NCBI RefSeq assembly: GCF_048128805.1
Contig: NC_135998.1
Coordinates: 15,413,656 to 15,477,655, forward strand
Origin: Centroberyx gerrardi
Taxonomy: Eukaryota > Chordata > Actinopteri > Beryciformes > Berycidae
Length of the DNA stretch: 64,000 nt
Direction of reading: 5' to 3'
Positions 36,409 to 47,536 of this stretch are shown piece after piece. Within the stretch, counting starts at the first letter, position 1, and each line of letters begins with the position of its first letter. Under the pieces are notes generated by a model that saw nothing but the letters and a program-made list of their open reading frames with translations, made no database searches and was not told the origin of the DNA. Made by a program: the position numbers and the translations under genes.

Positions 36409-38186
36409 GATGGAGAGAGCAAGATAGTGACTTATGAAACGCCAGCATTTTAAAAACAGACGTTAACGTTATTTATTTAATGTTAGTTGGCAAGCTACAG
36501 ATTTGCCCAACGTCACTAATCTGTTCCTCAGCTGGTAGTGACACAGCTTTAATACTTGAACCACTTTCAACCTAATAAGCTTTGGGGCTGTCAATATGGT
36601 AGACAATGTAGTGCAGTTGGGAATGCTAGAAGTCTAGCTTCCTGCGTCATTAGGTATACATTGATTATCCTTGTGTAACAGTTTCATCCTCGTTGTAATC
36701 TCGAGTATCTAACACAATATTCATATTTAGAGGTTTGAGTTTCATATTGGTCTGTGGTCTGGCCACCTGATGCAATATGTAGCCAGGGGTTTGCTTGGGA
36801 GTCATAAAGACCCTCCCATCAGGTTAAGTTATGTTATAAAAGCTTATGGGAAAGCCTAGTGAGGCAGAGAAGAAATGTTAATCATGGACCATGTTGTAAT
36901 CATTAGCATCAACTCCTGAGCTTGGCATTTATATGGTTATATTTGGGTGGAGTGCAGTCTGACATATTGAGCATCAAAGACTTGACATCCTGTCTGGCAA
37001 AACTGTTACGTACTTTCTATTTTTTTTAAAAACATTTATTCCCCCCAAAAAAACTAACACCATGCAACAGCATAAAGTAACATTCAAAGATCATGAATAT
37101 GTGGATATGTCAATTTTGTAAAAAAAAAAAAAAAATAAAAAAAAAAAACATTGGTAGAAAGATAGATAAAAAAAATATAGTACTAATTTCACAAACTGCT
37201 AAGACTATATTGACTAAGGTCACTTTCACATTTAACATCGTCCTTTTTAGGAGATGGCCAGCATCTTGTTTTCACAATGACTCAGCAGGAATTTAGGCAG
37301 GAGGAGGATGCAGAAGACCGTGGACAATGAACCCCTGTCATAATCAGTTTATTTAAATTTCCCTTGCGTAAGGGTGAAAACGCAGTTGTGTAACGGCAAT
37401 GTACAAGACCTCATGGCCGAATCTTTTTCATTCTTTTCTTGATGCCAGCAGACTGCAAAAAAACAAAAACAAAACCATCCTATAATGCTGTTATCACTCA
37501 GCTTCACCACATTTATTCAGTATTACAGGATATTCTCAACAACCGGAGCATGAAGTGGAGGTGCTGTAATTCACTTAAATGCAATGTTTAAGAAAATACT
37601 TCCCTCCTATACTATCTCAAGGTGGTGGATCACTATGAGAACCCAAGAAATGTTGGCTCACTGGACAAAAACTCCAAGAATGTGGGGACCGGCTTGGTGG
37701 GCGCTCCGGCATGTGGAGATGTCATGAAGCTTCAGGTGCGTCTGTCACTACACCTGGATTCTGGCTTTTTTTACATGGTTTTTAACAAGTAGATTGTGCT
37801 AAGTATTGTGACAACGCAGTTCAGTTGTTGATGAATTTGTTAGTAATGTTAAACGACATTTCCGCTGTTGTTTTTTCAGGAAAAATACAGTGTGCTTTTC
37901 CTCAGTAATAGGAGCAGTTGTTTCAATCATTTGGTTCAAAAACAGAATGGTCATTTCTAGCTTTTTGACATGGGAACATAATCAGCTGCTTGTAAAGCGA
38001 TCTAAATTTAGATGACACTCCCCCCCTCCTTAGACATTTCTGTTGAGTACAAATCTTAATCTGACAGATTGAGGTGGATGATAACGGGAAGATTGTGGAT
38101 GCCAGGTTCAAGACATTTGGCTGCGGCTCTGCCATCGCCTCCAGCTCCCTGGTCACCGAGTGGGTGAAGGGCAAATCTGTGAGTGA

Positions 38187-38220
<34 letters not shown>

Positions 38221-39060
38221 ACACACAGACGACGCTTCCTCCTCTTCCTGTTATAGTCCTCTGTTTATTGCTCTCACATTCATTTCCTGTTGTTTTGAGA
38301 ATCATTTCACTGCTCCGCTCACTTTTGTTTAACAGTATATCACTGAATGAAATGTGGTTAATGGAACTGTGTGCTTTTCTGTTCAGCCTGAAGAAGCCTT
38401 GATGATCAAGAACACTGACATTGCCAAAGAGCTCAGTCTTCCCCCGGTGAAACTTCACTGCTCTAGTGAGTTATTTACAGTGAATATTTATGATAATGTC
38501 TGATAATCAGAAAGTTCCTGTTCTCATATGCATATATAGGCACAGTATCTATTCTGTTGTGTTCTATTCTATTCTTATCTATTCTTCTATTTATTGGGGA
38601 CTGGATGGTTTACCCTTTTGTATTTCTATGTATTATTATGATTATGATTATGGCTATTATTATTAATCCTTCCCATGAATGAAGATGCACCACATTTTTC
38701 ACACATGTCCAGTTCCATGCAAAATGACATTTTGGAGCTAATCCTCATGGTGGTGCTACAGCAATCAGTCAAATTTTAAAACTTTAAAAACCTGCTATAA
38801 ATCAACATTACATCCTACAGACCTTTAACTGTTACAGTGACTATGTCAATATGTGGCAAAACTCTGCTTCACTGCAACCTGTAGTCAGTTTTGAGTTTAT
38901 TCACTCTGTTTTTCTCAAAAACTGTGAAACGAATTAAACCTGATTGTATTTCTAATTCTCCCTCTCAGTGCTTGCAGAGGATGCGATCAAGGCGGCTCTG
39001 GCTGACTATCGTCTCAAGCAGCTGGACGGCCAGCAGGAGGCGATGGAGGCCAGCAATTAA
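36006..39060 (+). CDS. iscu: iscu, mitochondrial iron-sulfur cluster scaffold
   Basis: ISCU is the scaffold on which Fe-S clusters are built in the mitochondrial matrix by the NFS1-ISD11-ACP-frataxin complex. Five exons: 36006-36107, 37622-37735, 38068-38178, 38387-38465 and 38969-39060; GT-AG junctions, 165 aa (human 167). Residues 1-34 form an arginine/lysine-bearing presequence ([15 protein letters not shown]...), then [16 protein letters not shown] begins the fold. Cluster ligands are C65 and D67 (GAPACGD), C91 (FGCGSAI), and H133 and C134 (KLHCS). LPPVK (127-131) is the site bound by the HSPA9/HSC20 chaperones. A GA repeat lies in intron 1 and a CA repeat starts 8 bases after the exon 3 donor. 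AATAAA at 39550-39555 ends the transcript. Confidence 0.98.
36352..36404. repeat. (GA)n microsatellite, iscu intron 1
   Basis: Uninterrupted 53-bp AG/GA tract. Confidence 0.9.
37120..37149. repeat. A-rich tract, iscu intron 1
   Basis: About 30 bases of nearly pure A with one T. It could be a poly(A) tail of a retrotransposed fragment on the plus strand, but no source body is recognisable. Confidence 0.6.
38187..38230. repeat. (AC)n microsatellite next to an iscu splice donor
   Basis: CA repeat with two AGAC interruptions, starting 8 bases after the GT of the exon 3 donor (38179). Confidence 0.9.
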
Positions 39061-40368
39061 ACACAGCTCACTCTCATTCAGTCCCGGACATCCTTGTTCC
39101 ACTTTCTGTTGCCAAGGGGGCAATATGAGCAGTCCTGGATCACCACCTCACTTTCCTGTATTATTATGAGGCACCCTTAATGTGTTGATGACATGTACTC
39201 CGTCAATCGCATATAGCACAGTGTTACACCGGGCCTCTGTAGCAGTAAGTGGTTCCCTAGCCCTGTTCCTTTAGCCTGTCACGTAAACGCACAATGTAAG
39301 CACTGATTGGGTGATGGGTACAAAGTGGAGCCTTATTTTCAAGATATGCGATTTTGTTCTCTATGCGATTTCTTGAATGCTGTGGTGGTGGTGATGGTAT
39401 TGATCAAGGCGAAGGCTGTCTCAGTATCCTGTCCACACCCTAAGCACTGCTCGTTTGACATGCAACGCAGCAAAAGTGGTTTTAAACTACGAAAGGGTCC
39501 ATTGACTTGATTGTTGTAATATTTTAGAAATGCTTCCTTGTCGACCTGCAATAAAACTAGCTTGAATCATATTTTGTCTTTTTTTTCCCCTGAAGAGTGC
39601 AATATTATTACTTTGAACAGCCTGCACAGTAAATGAAAAGATTTCTGTTAACAATGTGTGAATTTTACTGCAATTGCCCACTAGATCTCACTAATTCAAC
39701 ACATTCCTTACTCGTATCTGAACCAAAATTAATCTTTGGAATGATTTTGCCAAAAAGTTTGCTGTCAGTTTATTTGTGTAATATTGACCACTTATGCCCA
39801 GCCCAGATTGTCCATCATCAGAAACTTTAAAGTATTGATCTGTAAAACTTGGTCAAAGCTTGATGGGTTACACAAAAGTATGCAACACTATAGTCTTTGG
39901 GATATCATCACACAATGGTGATTGTAGCAGTTGTCCCTCGGCAGAAATCTTAAGGGAGTTGGACTGTAAATATTTCACAAACTGTTTCATTGGTATTTGA
40001 CCAAAAACCATAGAATAAGAAATATTCTTTGTGCCAGATGCTAAAGATGTCACTCCATGATACATAAACAGTCTCACTTTGTCTTGATGTACCCAGAGTA
40101 AAGCAACTTGGTTTGTCTAATACTTAACAGATTTCCACAGGTACAGTTTTTTCTGCAATGCCTCAGAGTGACGCAGCATTAAAACATCCTGAATAAAGGT
40201 CGCTCATACAAAAAATATCTGACCACAAGATCAAATTGGAATGTAGCATCATATTTGAGTCACCCATGGGAAATTTGTACAAAGCCTTAAAAAGATTTTT
40301 ACTGGAAAGATTTCTGCTCATGGATTCAGAGTGGAACAAAATAAAACAGATCACAGCGCTCAGAATAG
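39061..40368. other. Convergent 3' UTRs of iscu and tmem119
   Basis: The iscu 3' UTR runs to about 39570 (AATAAA 39550-39555). On the other strand the tmem119 3' UTR enters from 40368; a minus-strand AATAAA candidate lies near 39770. No coding exon is seen. Confidence 0.55.
39550..39555 (+). terminator. iscu: Poly(A) signal of iscu
   Basis: AATAAA 490 bases after the iscu stop codon, followed within 30 bases by a T-rich downstream element (TTTTGTCTTTTTTTTCCCC). Confidence 0.65.
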
Positions 40369-41223
40369 TTAGAAGGCAGTTTTCTCCCCTGTGATCAGCT
40401 GAAGTGGAGCGGAGTCACTGTGAACGTGCTGCGACGAGGGCCTGTGGTCCTGCTGGGCCTGCTGGGCCTGTGAGGGACCCGGGCCAGACGAACCCTCCTG
40501 CTCCGGAGGGGTCAGAGGTCGCTCTGGGCCGCTGGCCGCTGCAGCTGCTTCAGTGTCAGGAGGCGGACACACCTCCTTTTGCTCGAGGAGATTTGACAGC
40601 TCCTTGTCTACAGTACTGGCATCTGGTTTGGGGCTATCCTCTGCTATCTTTTCACAGGGGTCGTTTCCCTCTCCCACATCAGGAGACTTGTTTGCCGTCC
40701 GAAGGCTCTTGGCGGCCCTCATGATGTCCGCCTGGAGCTGCTTACGGGAGTCCACCGGCTCAGGTTCCTGGCCGCGAGGGGCTTTCTCTGGCACTTCATT
40801 AAAGGGCTTAGCGCCTCCAGTCTTGTCCCTCTGGTCCACATACATTTTCGAGGGGAAGGAGGAAGGGTAGTAGGCGTTGACTTTCCGCCTGCGGCTCATG
40901 AAGACTGCGCCACAGATGATAAGGAAGATAACGAGGAGGAGAGTGGCTCCGACGAGGATGAAGAGCAAGTTCTTCTGCAGAAAGTTCACGAGCTGATTCA
41001 GGAAGACTGTATCCAGGTGGGAGTGGCCGCCAGGTGTGGTTTGGTACTCAGAGGAAAGGCTGCCGGTGGCCGGTGTCGACGGGGACGGGGCCAAGTTACT
41101 TGGCTCTTCCCCATCTGCACTTCCCTCCAGTGAAACCTGGAGAGGCAGGGGTGTGGCCAAGCTGCTGCTGATGCAAAATACCAAAGACAGACCAATCGGA
41201 TGAAGCGCCATCAGGAGCATCAT
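40369..41223 (-). CDS. tmem119: tmem119, single-pass type I membrane protein (osteoblast/microglia marker)
   Basis: TMEM119 promotes osteoblast differentiation and marks microglia in mammals. One coding exon of 284 aa. The start is the first ATG (41223) after a TTTGCAG acceptor at 41235. A hydrophobic signal segment occupies about 5-23, a Ser/Thr/Pro-rich ectodomain 24-85, and a transmembrane helix 87-109 (LLFILVGATLLLVIFLIICG). The cytoplasmic start, RRRKVNAYYPSSFPSKMYVD (111-130), is the family hallmark, with SRKQLQADI downstream. The rest is acidic, proline-rich and poorly conserved. A likely 5' non-coding exon ends at a GTGAGT donor at 42456, about 1.2 kb upstream. Flanking iscu and selplg repeat the human 12q23-q24 order. 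Confidence 0.95.
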   Translation of the reverse strand: MMLLMALHPIGLSLVFCISSSLATPLPLQVSLEGSADGEEPSNLAPSPSTPATGSLSSEYQTTPGGHSHLDTVFLNQLVNFLQKNLLFILVGATLLLVIFLIICGAVFMSRRRKVNAYYPSSFPSKMYVDQRDKTGGAKPFNEVPEKAPRGQEPEPVDSRKQLQADIMRAAKSLRTANKSPDVGEGNDPCEKIAEDSPKPDASTVDKELSNLLEQKEVCPPPDTEAAAAASGPERPLTPPEQEGSSGPGPSQAQQAQQDHRPSSQHVHSDSAPLQLITGEKTAF

Positions 41224-43391
41224 TTCCCACAGGATCTGCAAATAACGGTGTATTTCATTACTGAGTGGTTAGTGCTGTGTGTGGTGGTGGTTTACACAGA
41301 TGTTGAGAAGCAAGCACGACCTTATACTAGATCCATTTGGGTTTCGGACACAACATTTTGTAAATACATTTGCCTATAAACCACTTGAAACCTCCAATAT
41401 TGTATAAAAATATCTCACAATGAATGTGTTTGTCTACATATAAGTTCTCTGAATTATACTATAACAGTAATTTCATCACTCCCCCATCTGTACAAGCCCT
41501 GCTGAAAGTTAAATAGATTGGCTTCATTCTGTTCCCTTAAATGAATGACTCAGCCCTTTCCCCCAAATTATATTTGGACGAAAGCGGTCTACTGAACATT
41601 CATGCTGTAGCAGATGTCCACCTACTGCACCAGAGACAAAGAGACAACTGCTTCTTAAAAACACAGAAGACATCGGTATAGCGTTATACACTGCTTTAGT
41701 TTTGCAAAAGTTATTCATTGGGATCACTATCAGCACGTTGCTTGGTCTGTGTCTAAACTGCCATCGCTGACACACTTTCATCTTTATTCTGCTCCATCTG
41801 TGTGCAAGCTGGGCCACATGAAACTCATCTGGAAAGGGGGATGGGAGTTTATTTAGAATTAATCACCCACTCACCGAGGCTATACGTACAATGTTACACA
41901 CGCCTGTGCAGTCAGACACATGAACATACACACATGAGGCAGACACACACACAAACACGCCCACACGTGCAATGAATCCCCACCATGAAGGATTTACTTT
42001 TTACTCAGCGAGCTGCTTTATTGTTATACTATTGTCTTTGGTTCTACTAGTATTTATTTATTTTGTTATTATACTACTGTCTTTTGTTCAGTGAGCCTCC
42101 TGACAGTCTAAAGTTACATACAGTACTGAGAAACATAAATGTAACTTCCCACACTGAAAGGGATTTTTGAGAATGGAAAATAAAACCATTACCTAGTTTC
42201 TGCCCACTTCAAGGTCTAGAATTGACACTAAACATTGTCATCGACTTTTGAGTGAGCTGTTTTGACTTCCCGAGGCTAGATGCTGGTCTGAAGGCATCAC
42301 AATGCTGTCACATCAGCCTGACAGCTTCTGTGTTGTCATGTGAGACAACATGATGTCCAGCAAAATCAATGTGTTATGCTTGAGAGTGTAACATCCAATG
42401 GAAAAAAATACGCCATCAGAAAAACTGTTTGCAAAAGTCAAAATATTTTACTCACCATTAACTATAGTGGCCACGCGCGAAAGAAGAGTCTCCTATGGAA
42501 TTGTGTCTGATGGAGGATGAGTAACAAAACAGCCTGAGAAAGTGAACTGAGAGAGCGAGCAAGAAAGGCGGCCACCCGATGAACCACGCCACTTCTACAG
42601 TTTCAGATTTCAGGCTGGAGGTTTCTCTGGATGGTGCAAAAAGAAGTTGTTAGCCATGAGGACAAATCCCTCCTTCTCCCTCTCCTGTGTTCTCCTCCCC
42701 CTCTCTGCCTTTCTGTTTCCCAGAGAGTGGCTGGGCTCAGACTGCGGCCTGCACACAGATTGTTCTTGTTAGGTAGGAGTTTATAATGTGCTGTGGGGGC
42801 AGGGGGCTCACTTCTGCTCCCCTGTGTCTGGATGTGCAAGGCCAGAGACAATACACAGGCAGCGGAATGAAACAACACTGGCTATTTGATGACCTTTTTT
42901 ATCACTAGAGAACCGACACAGACCAATAACTCAAATGTGTGTGAGTGTGTGTACTCCCTCTGTGTTTGTGTGACTTTGTGCGTGGCCCTTAGACACATCA
43001 TGGTCATTTCTGTAACTTCTTAACACTTTCTCATATTTCTTTTCCTCATCACACATTCACATCTAACATATTTCTGCAGGGAGGAATTCCCAACCTTGTA
43101 CCTCTCAGCCTCTGACGCCGATGACTTACAGCAGACCTGCCGGGGTAAAACAAAACAGAGTCAGGCAGGTCGTAAGAGTGACCAGCTAACACAGGAAGGG
43201 GTTAATGTTTCCTGTGTGGACGTAACACCCATGATAGCCAAAAGAAGGGGGATGGAGAAGGGCACATGCTGAAGACTGTTAGAAACAATGTGGAGGGTGT
43301 TCTGTCAGGAGGCATGTAATTAAACACGCTCAGTGTGTGACCACATTAGGCAGAGAGTGGGACCAGGGACGTGTGAGTGTGTATGTGTAAG

Positions 43392-43397
<6 letters not shown>

Positions 43398-43427
<30 letters not shown>
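43398..43427. repeat. (TG)n microsatellite
   Basis: About 15 TG units in the tmem119-selplg spacer. Confidence 0.85.
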
Positions 43428-43429
<2 letters not shown>

Positions 43430-44089
43430 GCAAGTCCACTATGTTTGTGATTAATCAAGACAAGTCTAACTTTATATGGTCACCAAGACTGTGAGATGAG
43501 GTCATGCATACCCCAGGTTTACATTTGTCTCCGCTCTGTTGATATTCATGGGAGTCTGTTTCATCTGCACATCACTGAACGTTAAAAAAAGACACACAAC
43601 AACTGGAGAAGCATGGCTGCATGGCCCTCATAAGCATTCGGGGCTCTGTTTCCTTTTCACATGAAGGGAAGTGAATATCAGATTAAAGCCCAGGCTGAAA
43701 GAAAAGCCTTTCATAAAGTCAGACATCTGAGGCACCAGACCGGGGGACTGGGGTCAACACAGGGCTCGTTTTTATTTTGACTATTTACAGCAACATAGAA
43801 CAACGATGGATTGTTGGGGGCTCCTTCTGAAGAAAATTATGTCAACAAATCCACCTTTAACACGGGATAGAATAGAATAGAAGAGAAGTGAAATTCATTT
43901 TCCTACAGAAACTTGTCTTCAAAAATGTCACATTTCTCATTAGACTTCTTCTGGTTGAATTACTCAGCACGTCTTATCTCAGGGTGAACATCTTCTGCTT
44001 TGAAAGTACAGATAGAGAAGCAAGAAAAAAAAAAAAATTAAATAAACATTTAGATAAATGATAAATAAATACAGTACAGAAACTGCATG

Positions 44090-44090
<1 letters not shown>

Positions 44091-44129
<39 letters not shown>

Positions 44130-44133
44130 CGCA

Positions 44134-44203
<70 letters not shown>
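44091..44203. repeat. Long (AC)n microsatellite
   Basis: 113 bp of AC repeat with a short interruption (AAACACGCACACACAT) about one third along. It lies about 520 bases past the selplg stop, perhaps in its 3' UTR. Confidence 0.9.
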
Positions 44204-44206
<3 letters not shown>

Positions 44207-44726
44207 GCATAAAGTTTACCACAAAAGTAAGATATTGCATTCATACCTTTAAGCTTCATGGCTATATACAAGCATGGGACTCCTAAACTGAAAAGTGCCT
44301 GTGAAGAACTGTAAACCCCTGAGAAAACAAGCCTTCCTGTCTCCTGCTGCTGAGTGAAATACCATCAGGGCTCAGCTCAGGATATTTAAAAAAAACCCCA
44401 CTTCTTTCATCACTCTTCTCATCCTGACTTAAATTCACTGTCATCTATCCTCCAAGGATGGCAATTGCAAAATTATGCAAAGATTTCTAACACATGCATT
44501 TGATGAGTTCATCAAATGTAGGATATGATTAGTGGTAAATGAACAGTCAATTTTAATGTGTAATGGGCTTTCTGTGTTTGTGGTTTCTGTGCCCCTTCCT
44601 TCACAGGAATCAGCTGTGCAGCGAAGCCAAACCACCAACATCGAAGAGGAAGCATGAATCTATTCAAAGGGCAACAGTTTCCGTATTCACAGATATCACG
44701 TGGTCAGATGTCCACTCTGAGTACAC

Positions 44727-46175
44727 CTAAACAACACGGTCATTTTCTGGAAGGAAGCTGCTGAGAGTGAGGTTATCGCCTCCGTCCTCATCGCTGTCTC
44801 CCTCAGTGTTGGGCAGCAGGGCTCCATTACTATCCGGACGGCAGTATCTTCCATAGGAACTCCGGTCAGGGAGCAGGGCAGAAATGCACACCATCTCAGT
44901 CCCTTGCGGAGAATCCCTCATGCGGTAGCGGTACTTCTTTGATGACAGTTTGGCGCAGAGGATAATGGTTGAAACAATGAAGATGGTTGCCAACCCAGCC
45001 AGCGAAGCAATGGCAATAAGGCACTGGCTTACCACACCGTCCCGATGGGATGTGGAGCAGGGCTGGACCCCCGGCCCGGACGTACTCTTTTTACGGTGCA
45101 CTGTGGTGGTTGCAGAGGGTGATTTGGTGGTCGCAACTGACAACGTCTTGGGAATTCGAGGTATCAAGACTCCCGCAGAAGAACTGTTGGAGACAGCAGT
45201 GGTGGAGGTGTCGGAAATGTTTGAGACGGCCTCAGTGGTCGGGGGGGACTTAGCGGTAGAGCTTGGCCCCGTTGTGTCAGGGACCTTTGAGAAGGAGACC
45301 GGTGTCGTGGTGGGAGAAATGGGCTGAGATGTGGAAGGAAGCTCAGTGCTGGCGGTGGACGCCTCAGTCTTGCCGGTGGAAGTGTTGTTGAGATCAAACA
45401 CAGACACTGGCAAGGTAGAGTTAGTAGCAATGACGGTTGATGGCCCAGATGTTGTAATAGATACTGTGGGACTGTTGACTTCATGGGTGGAGGGTGGAGC
45501 CGGAGTAGAAGTGGGAGTGATGGACGATAACGTGGATGTAGCATTAGGCTTAGTGGTGGACGAAGAAACAAGCCCTGCTGCAGAGGGTGTAGCGGACAGC
45601 TCAGTTGACGTCATGACTGACTGTTGACCTGATGGATGCTCTGTGGGTTTTTCTGTTCCTGAGACATTCGCAGTGCTGGAAGGTTGTGCTGCACCTGGGA
45701 CTATTGTCAGTGCCGGTGGGACGGTGGAAGTGTGATCCAACTGTGGACCGGAGCTGGTTACAGTTCCTACTGAAGTGTTCATGACAGCCGCACCAGTAGT
45801 GCCGCCCCTTGAGTCAAGAGTGTGACTTTGGGTACTGCCGGGTGTCCCTTCACTTTCCGTCGAGTGCGGCACAGTGTTTTCTGGTGCTGCTGCTGTTGAA
45901 GGAGCATCGATTTCTGCAGGTTTGTGAGAGGGAGTCGAGGTTGTGGCAGTGTCGTTGTTGTTGTTGTTGTTGCTGGGGATGGATGTGGGCTGCCGGTCCT
46001 CTTCATGATGACGTACAGGTGTGGTCAGGTGGTTAGCTGTCTCCGTGGTCGTCGTGGGTGGAGCAGTTGAGCCGGAGCTGCTGATCTCTGGGACAGTAGC
46101 ATTCTTGCACTCCACGGAGAACAAAACAGATATGCCCCATAGCAAGGCCGCACACTTCTTCATGTTGACTAACAT
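44727..46175 (-). CDS. selplg: selplg, P-selectin glycoprotein ligand 1 (PSGL-1/CD162)-like mucin
   Basis: PSGL-1 is the leukocyte mucin that binds selectins. One coding exon of 482 aa, starting at 46175 after an ATTTCAG acceptor (exon edge 46193); an in-frame ATG at 46163 is an alternative. A signal peptide (MKKCAALLWGISVLFSVEC) precedes a long Thr/Ser/Pro ectodomain with many NXS/T sequons and no clear decameric repeats. Two juxtamembrane cysteines occur (QPC and SQC). The transmembrane helix, about 386-408, is followed by a conserved tail: EMVCISALLPD (427-437) and GDNLTLSSFLPE near the end, matching human TEMVCISSLLPD and DDLTLHSFLP. The identification rests on that tail plus synteny with tmem119 and coro1c. 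The ectodomain has no tyrosine. Confidence 0.93.
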   Translation of the reverse strand: MLVNMKKCAALLWGISVLFSVECKNATVPEISSSGSTAPPTTTTETANHLTTPVRHHEEDRQPTSIPSNNNNNNDTATTSTPSHKPAEIDAPSTAAAPENTVPHSTESEGTPGSTQSHTLDSRGGTTGAAVMNTSVGTVTSSGPQLDHTSTVPPALTIVPGAAQPSSTANVSGTEKPTEHPSGQQSVMTSTELSATPSAAGLVSSSTTKPNATSTLSSITPTSTPAPPSTHEVNSPTVSITTSGPSTVIATNSTLPVSVFDLNNTSTGKTEASTASTELPSTSQPISPTTTPVSFSKVPDTTGPSSTAKSPPTTEAVSNISDTSTTAVSNSSSAGVLIPRIPKTLSVATTKSPSATTTVHRKKSTSGPGVQPCSTSHRDGVVSQCLIAIASLAGLATIFIVSTIILCAKLSSKKYRYRMRDSPQGTEMVCISALLPDRSSYGRYCRPDSNGALLPNTEGDSDEDGGDNLTLSSFLPENDRVV

Positions 46176-46845
46176 CACGGCTGAATGGTAGATCTGAAAT
46201 GAGAGAGTTAAAATTCAAACTCACTGGTGTTAGTAATGGCAGCAGCATGATAACTACAAGTGGGACTCTGTTCACACACAAGGGGATGGTTAACAATACA
46301 ATCAATTTTCAATGGTTTATGCAATAGTAGCTACTATGGTGAAAAGAAATGCACATGGGGGAAAAAATCATTATGCCATGTGACTGTTGGTGACAATGTC
46401 AGCGGCATCTTATGATGAAACAGTCATCCGTCTTTCACCACACCCATTGCTGGATTTTCACAAGTACAAACAGATTTTTAACTATTCATAGCATACATTT
46501 TTACATTGCAGTCTACACAGGGAGAAACCACAGTGGATTTATCTTTTCTGTGTGACAGAGAAGATTAAACTGCAACAAAGGATTCAAGTCAGATTTGCTG
46601 TCTTTGTCTAAATGTTACTCAAGTTATGAATAAAACAGTGGTTTAAGGTAAGAATTCAACATATATATAGATACAGCAGCATTTCCTTCAGTAAAACAAA
46701 CATTACATTTTTAGAGAGCGTTTTGAAAAGTGAAATAACTTTATCCAAACACCATTACAGAAGGAAAAATCCCAAAAACTGAAGCATTCAACCAGATTCA
46801 ACATTGTCCCTCTGTCTTCTAAAACACACACATCACTGTCTTACC

Positions 46846-47296
46846 TTGCTGATGGAGAAGCAAAGGGATGGATGGGAGAGTAACGGTTGAGTTCAGCTCA
46901 TTTCAGTGACTCTGGCAGAACATGCTGTGAGCATTGGCACGCTGATTATGGAGCTACTTGATATAAGAAACAGGAAATGTTCAGTTTCAACCAACGCTAT
47001 AACATTTTCGGGTAAGTCAGACATCACCAGGTACTTCTCTCAACTGCTCGGCTGTAGTTTGTATCAACAAGGAACTAAAACAAAGAATTGTACCTGTCTA
47101 TAGGGAAGAGAAATCAAATTGGATGGAACGCCCTTTTTACTTAAAGTAAAAACAAATAGGTAGGCTCCATCTTCTTTTTCATCACAGAAGAGATAATGAA
47201 GCCTCACACAGTCTCAGCTAACATATTTCTCATTTAGATTCAAGTAGTTAAACTGTTTTTTTATATCTCTTCTTTGGCAAAACCAATGACCTTACC
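46846..47296 (-). promoter_or_regulatory. selplg: Two alternative selplg 5' exon donors
   Basis: On the minus strand CTTCTCCATCAGCAAG/GTAAGAC (exon edge 46845) and CTTCTCCATCAGTGAG/GTAAGG (exon edge 47296) are near-identical donor contexts 451 bases apart, both upstream of the single selplg acceptor at 46193. They look like tandemly arisen alternative first exons. Exon starts and use are unknown. Confidence 0.4.
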
Positions 47297-47481
47297 TCAC
47301 TGATGGAGAAGTTTAGGAGACCTCAGAGGATATGAGGCTGACACTATACTACTGTATTGAACATGTCTGCTTTGTGTGTCCTGATGTGCCGATTACTCCC
47401 TTACATGAAGGATCAGGAAGTGCTCGCAGTTCTGTAAAGTTGCTCAGCAGTCTCTGGCAAGTCCGCATTCTAAATAAACTT

Positions 47482-47536
47482 CTCTAAGATTCTAAGATAA
47501 GATTCTAAGAATACAGAAGATTCTAAGATTCTGAGA
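47482..47536. repeat. Short tandem of AGATTCTAAG words
   Basis: Four to five imperfect copies of AGATTCTAAG. Confidence 0.6.

Larger units (their letters stand above)
41224..44726. other. tmem119 5' intron and spacer to selplg
   Basis: Contains the probable tmem119 5' intron (41236-42455) and first exon upstream of it, a GT repeat at 43398-43427 and a long AC repeat at 44091-44203. The right end must include the selplg 3' UTR. The frames rich in Val-Cys here are only translations of the CA repeat. Confidence 0.55.

Noticed and set aside
41224-41241. Longer TMEM119 N terminus from a TTG
   Set aside because: It runs through the TTTGCAG acceptor; the first ATG after it (41223) is the likely start.
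43974-44271. Val-Cys repeat frames
   Set aside because: Translations of the AC microsatellite.
44950-46036. Several plus-strand frames opposite selplg
   Set aside because: Produced by the repetitive Thr/Ser/Pro coding sequence read in antisense.
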